Assembly (NCBI GenBank): GCA_020205615.1
Contig: CM035171.1
Span: 11,158,160 to 11,222,159 of the forward strand
DNA length: 64,000 nt
Direction of reading: 5' to 3'
Source of the DNA: Panax quinquefolius
Taxonomy: Eukaryota > Streptophyta > Magnoliopsida > Apiales > Araliaceae
Shown piece after piece: positions 56,105 through 64,000 of the stretch (positions are counted from its first letter, which is position 1; each line of letters opens with the position of its first letter). The position numbers and the translations under genes were made by a program. Under the pieces are notes generated by a model. That model made no database searches, was not told the DNA's origin, and saw only the letters and a list, made by a program, of their open reading frames with translations.

Positions 56105-57620
56105 TGAAATTTCGTCCTCTAAATCGACGACGATTCGGTGTGTTTCAAAAGGTGAGGATACCTCGCTTTCATTTCCGCTTCCAATTCCTGTGTCATTTCT
56201 CTATAAAGATGATTCCTCCACAAAACTTTAACTTGTGGTATGACTTTTCACAGTAGGACATGCTCCTTCCTATCCAAAATCTTGACAGTACCTCCTCACA
56301 CGCTAAGTCTTCTGGCTATCTCGTCCGGCTTCTAACTCTATAACGTGGTTCGGTCTTTCACATATTTATTTAAGTATGAGATATGTGAAAACACATTATG
56401 AACACGAGACATACTGAGGTAACGCAAGTCTATAGCTACATTTCCTACTCTGGCCAAGAATTTGAAATGGACCAATAAATCGTGGATCGAGCTTTTCCTC
56501 TCTTCCCAAATCTTGTAACTCCCTTCCACGGAGCAACTCGCAATAATACATGATCCCCTACACTAAATTTCCACGCCCTTTCGATGAAGATCCGATAACT
56601 CTTTTGTCGATCTTGTGCCGCTTTGTATACGCTTGTCGAATCATTTGGATCTTTTCGTAGTCATACGCATTTAACTCGGGTCCCAACAATGTTGCTTCAC
56701 CCACCTCATCCCAACATATCGAGAACGACATTTTCGGCCCATATAATGCTTCAATGGAGCCACACCTATACTTGCTCGATAATCGTTGTTGTAGGAGAAT
56801 TCCACCAATGGTAAATACTTATCCTAACCGCCTTGAAGTCTCAGGACATGTAGTCTTAATAAATCTTCAAGAGTTTGAATAGTCCTCCTCTCGATCGTCT
56901 CGTCTGCTTGGGGATGGTATGTCAACTAAATCGCAAACTGCGCTCATAGCTTTTTGCAAGCTAACCCAAAATCTTGAAGTGAATCTGGGTCACGATCCAA
57001 ACTATGGATACAGCATGCCATGCAACCTCACAATCTCATTTACGCATATACTAGCAAGACGCTCAAGGAATAAGTCTCCAGACGGCAAGAAATGAGCAGA
57101 TTTGGTTAATCTATCAACAATAACCCAAATAAGATTGATGCCTTGAGAAACCGTAGGAAGACCCAGAACTAAATCCATGGTAATGTGTTCCCACTTCCAT
57201 TCCTAATCTCAAGTGGTTGCAACGGACCCTTAGGTACTAGATGCTCCCGCTTTTACACGCCGACAAGTTAAACACATCGAGATAAACTTTGCAATCTCTC
57301 TCTTCATATTGTTCCACCAAAATGTATGTCAAGATCACGATACATTTTAGTACTTCCGTGATGGATTGCAAATGGTGTATTGTGTGCCTCCATCATAATC
57401 TTGTTCTTCAAATCGAGTCGTTAGAACACAAAGTCTCAGAGTGGACTCAAGTATTCCTTCTTCATCAATTCTCGCCCTAATAGCTCCTTCAGACTTTCTT
57501 CTTCATACGATCGCCTCCTGCCTGGGCTCGAGCAACCTTAACTTTTTCTATTAAAGTCGGGGCTCTACGCGATACTCTGACATCATCGCACTCGCTCCTC
57601 GTGATATGATCTTCTACTCA
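56105..57620 (-). pseudogene. Integrase with chromodomain-like tail, frameshifted
   Basis: From 57620 downward on the minus strand: codons around MYRDLDIHFGG-type HHCC text (57350-57300), WEHITMDLVLGL (57190-57165), core text resembling FWVSLQKAMSA (56970-56940), then [14 protein letters not shown] (56770-56730), KIWEERKSSIHDLLVHF (56510-56460), MSRVHNVFSHIS (56412-56380) and VKVLWRNHL (about 56235-56205). The last segment is the chromodomain-like tail. Same order as 51830-53345, with many frame changes. Confidence 0.8.
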
Positions 57621-57639
57621 ACGCGCCGCCTACCACGCT

Positions 57640-59010
57640 CGCTTTACCGTGATGGTATCAATAGTGTGGTCGTAGTCTTTCAATAGTTCGAGCCAACGTC
57701 ACCGCCAGCATGTCGAGTTCTTTTTTGAGTGAAGAAATATTTAAGGCTTTTTATGGTCCTAATATATCTCCACTTTCTCCCCATATAGATAAGGCTCCAT
57801 ATCTTTAATAATGAAAACGATCGGGCCGCTAACTCTAGATCACGAGTAGGATAATTCCTCTCATACTCTTTTAAGTTGTCGCGAGGCATAAGGCTATGAC
57901 TTTCCCACGCTGCATGAGAACACATCCTAACCCTTTCCTCAAGTATCATCAGAGATAACAAATCCATCCCAACCAGATGGTATTGTTAACAAAAGCCAAA
58001 TAAGTCTCCTCTTAAGCTCTTGGAAACTCTTCTCGCATTCTTCATTCCAAACGAATTTTTGTATCCTTCCGAAGTTTAATGAAGTTAATGGAGTAGCGAT
58101 TCGAGAAAACCCTTCCACGAATCTCCGATAATAACCAAATAAGCCCAAAAAGCTACGATTTCAACCACCGACTTTTTTATTGTTCTAACTTCAGATTGCT
58201 TCAATCTTCACGGATCAACAGATACTCCATGTTTTGACACCACATGCCCAAGAAATGCTACTTCTCTCGCCGTAAACTCGATTTCTTCAATTTGGCATAT
58301 AGTTGGTTTTCACGAAGGCTTTTCGAGTACCAAATTTCAAATGGTGCTCATGATCTTCACGACTTTTTGAATATATAAGGATGTCATCAATAAAGACAAC
58401 AACAAACCGATCCAAATATTCCTGAATACTTGGCTCATCATATCCATGAAAGTCAAGCAGGAGCATTAGTTAGTCCGAAAGACACGACTAAGAATTCATA
58501 ATGCCCATACCGAAGTTCAAGGCGCTTTGAATATCCTCGCCTAATCTTCACCGATGATATCCGTAATCTAAGATCGATTTTTGAAAAGAATTGTGCCCTC
58601 AGAATCGGGTCAAACAAGTCATCAATACGAGGTAGAGGATACCTATTCTCGATGGTGACATGGTTCAATTCCCGATAGTCAATACAAAGTCGATACCCCG
58701 CCTTTCTTCTTTACAAATAAAACAGAGCACCCCAAGGAGATGTACTAGATTTAATGAAACCGATGTCCAACAATTCCTCGTAGTTGGACCTTTAACTCCT
58801 CAAGTTCAATAGAGCCATTCGATATGGGGTTTTAGAAATGGGCTTTGTACAAAGTTCAAGATCAATAAAGAATTCAACTTCACGCTCGGGGTAGACCGAA
58901 GTTCTTCTGAAATACGCCAGAAAGTCAATAACAACAGAATATTATTCAAATTTGACGTGTCTTTATTCAAATCCATAACATGGGCTAAGAAAGCTCGACA
59001 TCCGCTTTTC
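57640..59010 (-). pseudogene. Reverse transcriptase and RNase H, frameshifted
   Basis: In reading order: IEFFIDLELCTKP (about 58880-58845), [21 protein letters not shown] (58668-58600), FFSKIDLR (58590-58565), [18 protein letters not shown] (58510-58453), catalytic FIDD (58394-58383), LGLFGYYRRFVEGFSRIATPL (58148-58090), NEECEKSFQELKRRL (58045-58000) and NYPTRDLELAA (57865-57833), then [10 protein letters not shown] (57745-57720). These are RT, connection and RNase H blocks in the normal order. Confidence 0.83.
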
Positions 59011-59049
59011 AATAAACTAATAGCTTTTATGATTAGATATGATAGTGAT

Positions 59050-59470
59050 TGATTTTAATGGTTTAGTTGCTTGAATTGCATAACAGTCAAGTTAGAATAT
59101 GAAAACTAACAACCTTATTTAAAACAATCAATTTTTAAAATGATGAGTAGTTAACCAATCAATTCCTAAAATCACATCAAAAGCAAGTATCTTTAAAGAG
59201 ATAAGGTCAATGTGTAAGGTGATGGTGCCAACTTGAATCAAACAAGATTTATAAACAAATGGATGTGATGAAAGTTTCTCCAAACTGAGTTTCCACAGAT
59301 AGTCAAAGTCTAATTTCTCCTGAGTCAAGTTTAAACGCTGAGCACACACGCAGAGAGATAAATGAATGGGTAAAGACCCCAGATCAAGTAAGGTATAAAC
59401 TTCGCAAGAATTTATAAATAATTTTACCCGTGATCACCTCGCTTGGGTTCCTCGATTATGACCAACCACA
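59050..59470 (-). pseudogene. Retropepsin, frameshifted
   Basis: CAQRLNLTQEKLDFDYLWKL, YKSCLIQVGTITLHIDL and SLKILAFDVILGIDWL appear at 59349-59150. The active-site region (59400-59350) is disturbed by indels, and DTGSTHSFIS is only partly readable. Confidence 0.78.
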
Positions 59471-59499
59471 ACAAACGCCTTCCCTAATCGCTGATTGAC

Positions 59500-60622
59500 T
59501 TTTTTCGGGATGTTTTTCGAGTCACCGCCCTCAATGAACTAGGTTTCGCCATCGCATAATTCGAAGCGAATGTCCTTCCTTTCCACAACTATAGCATACC
59601 TTGAACTGTCAGGGCGCTTGACCGATATGTCCTCTTTTCCGTGATTTAGTAAGATACGACCGGTGGTCGTTTCTCCTCCCTTAGAACCGCTTGTCGCCAA
59701 GACCGCTGCCTTCACATAGTCGTTGTTAAATCTCCTTTTTAAAATCTCCTCCCGACTCGCTTCTTCTATTTTCACGACTATGATTACCACCAGAGTGGTA
59801 ACCATTTTGTCCGCTCTGCTTTTTTCTCCGCCGGTTATCATTATTCGCTGATCGCTATCTCGTACGATCCTCGTCAGGGTCCTCAATTGACCGCATCGTT
59901 ATCTCGCCTAATAATCGAGCCTCGCTTACAACATCTCGAATAAAGAGAAAGTTTATGAGAAATGAGATATCGACGACGCCGGTTTCAAACCTCTAAGAAA
60001 CATCCCGCCATAACGCTCCTCATTCTCCACCAAATGAGGTGCAAACTCGATAACTCGCAAACTTTTCCTCGCATCGAGACACCGCCATGTTGTTTTGCTC
60101 TAATGATGAACTCCACTTCCTTCATACGATTTAACACTTTCGTGAAAGTATTTGTCATTAAATAGTCTCTCAAACGCCTCCCAAGACACGCCGAAAAGTA
60201 CCGGATGGGTACGCTTCACGCATCTCCACCAAAGAGTCCGCTTCGCCATTTTAACATAAAGGTGGCGAATGGAACCTTCGTTTCTCCGCATCCCAAGACA
60301 TCGAATATCTTGTAATTTGTTTGACCCATGTTTCCGCCATGATCGGATCCGCTTTCCTTAAATTTCGTGGTCCCAACTTCGAACGCTTGGTCGTGACAAC
60401 CCGTGAATTGCTATCATTTCTCCTCAGATTTTGAACACGAAGTCTCTCTCGTCTCGATTTTGCATGAATCGCAAAAAGCTTCTAAACATCCCTCGCTCAT
60501 CATCTCGCTTCAATGGTGTTGTTCACAGAGGAACATTGCCAATTGCTGCAGACGCTTCTCCTCGCTGGTGAGAGTACAAAGGCTCCACTGGCCTCATTTC
60601 CATCATAATATTCTCACGACAT
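59500..60622 (-). pseudogene. Ty3/gypsy gag, frameshifted
   Basis: Probable start is the ATG at 60622-60620. Capsid text includes RLFNDKYFHESV (about 60165-60130) and KVCELSSLHLIWW (60075-60040). The basic KRRFNNDYVKA segment is at 59740-59705. The two knuckles are degraded (59650-59565: KEDISVKRPDSSRYAIVVERKD is a frame-shifted reading of the second). Same architecture as the gag at 48758. Confidence 0.78.
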
Positions 60623-60790
60623 TCTCAAACACCGCCATAAAACAAGGGTTAATTAAGGAAATCAATATATCACATAATATCCCTATATATCGACCAACTA
60701 ACAAATAAGCTAGTAGACACACTAAATAAGGATTTACTCGCCTCTCCCTCCTAGTTCTATTCCCCGATCTCCGCCAGAGATCATATCCCT

Positions 60791-60803
60791 AAGCTCGATA
60801 CCA
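60791..60803 (-). other. Primer binding site, tRNA-iMet type
   Basis: Minus-strand TGGTATCGAGCTTAGGG next to the 5' LTR; lacks the same A as the other three. Confidence 0.75.
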
Positions 60804-60805
60804 AC

Positions 60806-63494
60806 CGCGACGCCCCCAAAATAGGTATACATCACCCATTTCGAGTTGTCAATACAATACATGGTACGTAAACAACTACAACTTTATTATTACAACAAGA
60901 AAACTGTGAGTTTAAATACAAATATTATCTTCTAGATAATATCTATACTCAAATAAATCCTCATCACATTTATCGATACATTATTTTACAAAATGGTGAG
61001 GACTACTAAACAATCCTTTCTAAAACCTTCATTCCATACCCCGACTCGTGCATCGCTTATATTCTCGCCTCCCGAGAGAAGAATGGAACAAAAGGAAAAG
61101 GGTGAGCTCAACTAGCTCAAGAAGAATATTACGACTAAGATAATATACAACAAATTATCGTTAGTCTTCAACAGGAAAAATTTAATGTAATACAATAGAC
61201 AACAAATTTTAAATCAATATTTCGCAATGAAATAATAATTCATTAGAAGAGTTAAGTAGAGAATGCAAACTACTATCTTCTATGTATGAATTTAAAAGTT
61301 CATCGCTCATCTTTTATCCCTCGTAACAACAATCCATAAACATCCGAATCAAATATTCATCTTTGCACTACTAAAGCCAAAGATATTCATCACTGGTCAT
61401 GTTCATTTAAACACTGCTCATCTTTGCACTACGGCCAAAGATATTAATCACGGCCATGTTCATGTTCATCTCAACACTTGTTCATCTTTGCACTATGTGC
61501 CAAAGATATTCTTCAGAAATCATTCATCTTTGCACTATGTGCCAAAGATATTCAATAATATCATCATTTAAGACCGAGGATGATGAAAAATATTTTTAAA
61601 GAAACGAATCCAAAGGAAACAAAATGACAAGGATTAAGGATTAAGGATTCAGATTTTGTTTTATCCATGTTCAAAAATACCTCAAAATAATCATAGTGGT
61701 GTAAAATTCAAGAATGATCAAAACATGGATACAATCAAAGCTAGTATCCGTAATAGATATTTTGGACAAAAAGAAGAAATTTTATTTTTCGATGAATAAG
61801 GCCAGATACGTGAATAAGGTCAGATACGTGAATAAGGCCGATACGTGAATAGTAAATCCGACACCAAAAGATAGAAATTCCACAAAAAACATTTTCACGC
61901 TTTCACTTAATAAGACTCGTGAATAAGAATCGTGAATAAGAACTCGTGAATAGAATAAGAACTCGTGAATAAGAACTCATGAATAGAACCCCATACATGA
62001 AAAAGTTCCAAATTTGATAAAAAGTTCCAACCAATATTTCAAAGATAATGATATCAAGAAATAATATCATTCGAGAAGAAAATAACATCCCTTACCTCAA
62101 AGAATCAAGATTTCTAAGGAAAGATCTAAGTGATGTCGAATGAAACTTCAGATCAATAAAGAACTCTCAAAGTATCTAAATACTCACAAAATACGCCAAT
62201 AATATAGAGAGAGAAAGAGAGAAAACTTTGTTTTTCGTGTGATTTTCAATTCTAACTTAAAGCCCTCTATTTATAGAAAATGTTAGCCTACCACCAAGCA
62301 TTTCGACCAAGCACCGATGGGCTTTCGCTACTATTGCCACCCACCACATTTGAAATAAAATTCAAGACATTTTTTCACCAACCACAAGTGGGGCCCACTC
62401 AATTCTAGAATTTTCCACCAAAATCAATTATAACCCTACTTTCCTAATCAAACACCTCTTAAAAATTTATAACAAATCATTCGCTCATTTTAATTCGCTC
62501 AAAATTTGTAGATATATACTCAACTTATATATGTATAATATATCCAAAAATCGCAACGATCCAACTACGATTAAAAATTATAACTCACTTAATATATCGT
62601 AAAAAAATACCGATTTGATTTTTAATACCTCCATTCCGACAAAAATACCGATAAAACACCTCAACATTAAATCCTTCAATTATAACCACATATAATAAAT
62701 AAATCCATCATTTATATCCATATCAAATAAATATTTTCTTATCATATAAATCAATAATTAATTATTCCCAAATAATATTTATGTAATCACAATTATGACA
62801 ACCAGCAGCAAGCTCTCAGTGAAAGAGGGGCTTTCCAATAAGGATCTCTCCTCATCGGGCGCCGCAATTAGTGACCAAACCTCTCCTAGATGTAACTTTC
62901 TAGACATCGCTAATAATGTTATCTAATAATATTATTCAAATAATATGAATTATCGATCCGATAATGGGAAATATCATCGCAAAGGACAATTATCAAACAA
63001 AGAATAATATAAAATACCAACGCAAAGAATTATTGAATCAATAAAATAAAATATCGAATAAAGAATTATCAGAATAATTATCGAGTAAGGCCTTCTCACG
63101 TAAGGATCAATAATTGATGCAATACCGTGTGCTATCGCTCAACAACGCCAGTATTAGTGTGTTTTAACCAACGGGTATTCCAACAAAGATAATCCAGAAT
63201 AATTACGCCGTTATTTTTAAACAACTTATATTTGTCGCTTTCCTCATCCAATCGCTCTCACATGGGCCCACACACGGTCGCTACTGGCCGCATTTAATAT
63301 TCCCCGACAAGATTTAATATTCCACCACCAAACTAATATTCCCCGACAACAATGAATATTTTATAACCACTTGCTTATTTTGAAATATTTCATGATTTTA
63401 CCCCTAACTATCCACATTAATCAAATCAACCCTTACTATTTCAAAATAATAAATAAAGGAAATTCCTTTTTATTTAAAAAATTTTGGGGTCTTA
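60806..63494 (-). mobile_element. LTR-A, 5' LTR
   Basis: On the minus strand ends ...CCTATTTTGGGGGCGTCGCG beside the primer site. Its outer start reads ATAAGACCCCAAAA where TGTAAGACCCC is expected, so the first bases are altered at the junction with 63495. ggccaaagatattc repeats at 61560-61345 and gaataagaactcgt repeats at 61985-61795. Confidence 0.85.
62268..62275 (-). promoter_or_regulatory. TATA box of LTR-A (5' LTR)
   Basis: TATAAATA on the minus strand within the conserved ctataaatagagggct context. It should be the promoter of the element at 53419-63494. Confidence 0.65.
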
Positions 63495-64000
63495 TTTTGA
63501 CTACGGGCCAAAGATATTCTTCAGAATCATTCATCTTGCACTCACAGCCAAAAGATATTCTTAAGAAATCATTCATCTCAGACACCACAAAAGCCAAAGA
63601 TATTCCATAATATCATCATTTAAGACCGAGGATGATGAAAATATTTTTTAAAGAAACGAATCCAAGTGAAACAAAATGACAAGGATTAAGGATTAAGGAT
63701 TCGTACTTGGTTTTATCCACGCCCAAAAATACCTCAAAAATAATCATAGTGGTGTAAAATTCAAGAATGATCAAAACATGGATACAATCAAAGTTATTAT
63801 CCGAATATATGTTTTGGACGAAAAGAAGAAATTTTATTTTTCTATGAATAGTACCAGATATCGTGAATAAAGTGCCGTATACGTGAATAAGTAACTCCGA
63901 TACACCAAAAGATAGAAATTCCACAAAACATCTTCATCTTCACGCTTAATGAATAAGACTTCGTGAATAAGAATCTCGTGAATAAGAACTCGTGAATAAG
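63495..64000 (-). mobile_element. LTR-A fragment (-), continues past the right edge
   Basis: Begins inside the ggccaaagatattc repeats (63500-63610) and follows the LTR-A text through ggattaaggattaagg and gtgaataag repeats to the window end. Its U5 is missing at the junction with the neighbouring 5' LTR. Confidence 0.8.

Larger units (their letters stand above)
53419..63494 (-). mobile_element. Tekay-like Ty3/gypsy element with two LTR-A copies (minus strand)
   Basis: 5' LTR 63494-60806, primer site, gag, protease, RT, RNase H, integrase, chromodomain-like tail, polypurine tract (56104-56092), 3' LTR 56091-53419. It is the only copy here with both LTRs and the full domain order. The LTRs are nearly identical along long stretches, so insertion was recent. 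The 3' LTR lacks its last ~10 bases (tgacgccccc on the plus strand) at the junction with the plus-strand element. No target duplication can be read. Confidence 0.87.

Overview
This window is nuclear DNA from a flowering plant, probably a eudicot; I cannot name the species. The evidence is the spliced GT-AG gene structure, the AT-rich non-coding DNA, plant-type MITEs, and large Ty3/gypsy chromovirus retrotransposons primed by initiator tRNA-Met. It holds one intact protein gene. I found no tRNA, rRNA, CRISPR or prokaryotic feature.

Left retrotransposon nest (1-21210). All elements belong to one Ty3/gypsy lineage, best matched to Tekay/Del chromoviruses: long LTRs of 2.6-2.8 kb, a gag with two CCHC knuckles, a protease-RT-RNaseH-integrase order, and a degenerate chromodomain-like tail. 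Two LTR types occur, here called LTR-A and LTR-B. They share their ends and U5 region but have different U3/R repeat arrays. A minus-strand element enters from the left edge (1-4590). It abuts a plus-strand LTR-A that was split by a plus-strand LTR-B element (4787-17514, TSD tttat/cttat) and by a minus-strand solo LTR-B (18311-20924, TSD atctt). A solo LTR-A (9350-12101, TSD taaag) lies inside the LTR-B element.

Middle low-copy region (21210-44735). The first 13 kb is non-coding. It contains MITEs, microsatellites, a Helitron-like end, a 1.46-kb foldback element with arms of about 0.6 kb, and a 1.4-kb block of gypsy-like debris between 0.14-kb direct repeats. Next comes a complete minus-strand cytosolic lysyl-tRNA synthetase gene: 16 coding exons, 622 residues, no stop or frameshift. 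Its introns carry a Stowaway MITE and a hAT-like element that has captured part of another gene.

Right retrotransposon nest (44736-64000). A minus-strand LTR-B fragment is followed by a plus-strand LTR-B element that has all coding domains but no 3' LTR (45927-53418). It is joined tail-to-tail to a minus-strand LTR-A element with both LTRs (53419-63494), and then to another LTR-A fragment.

Every retrotransposon reading frame is broken by many small indels, although the LTR pairs are close to identical, while the single-copy gene is clean. Variation clusters at CAG/CCG-type sites. This pattern suggests that part of the apparent decay is base-calling error at methylated CHG sites rather than biology. 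I saw no convincing new biological system. The observations most worth following are this error signature, the gene-capturing intron element, the foldback hairpin and the two swapped LTR promoter architectures.
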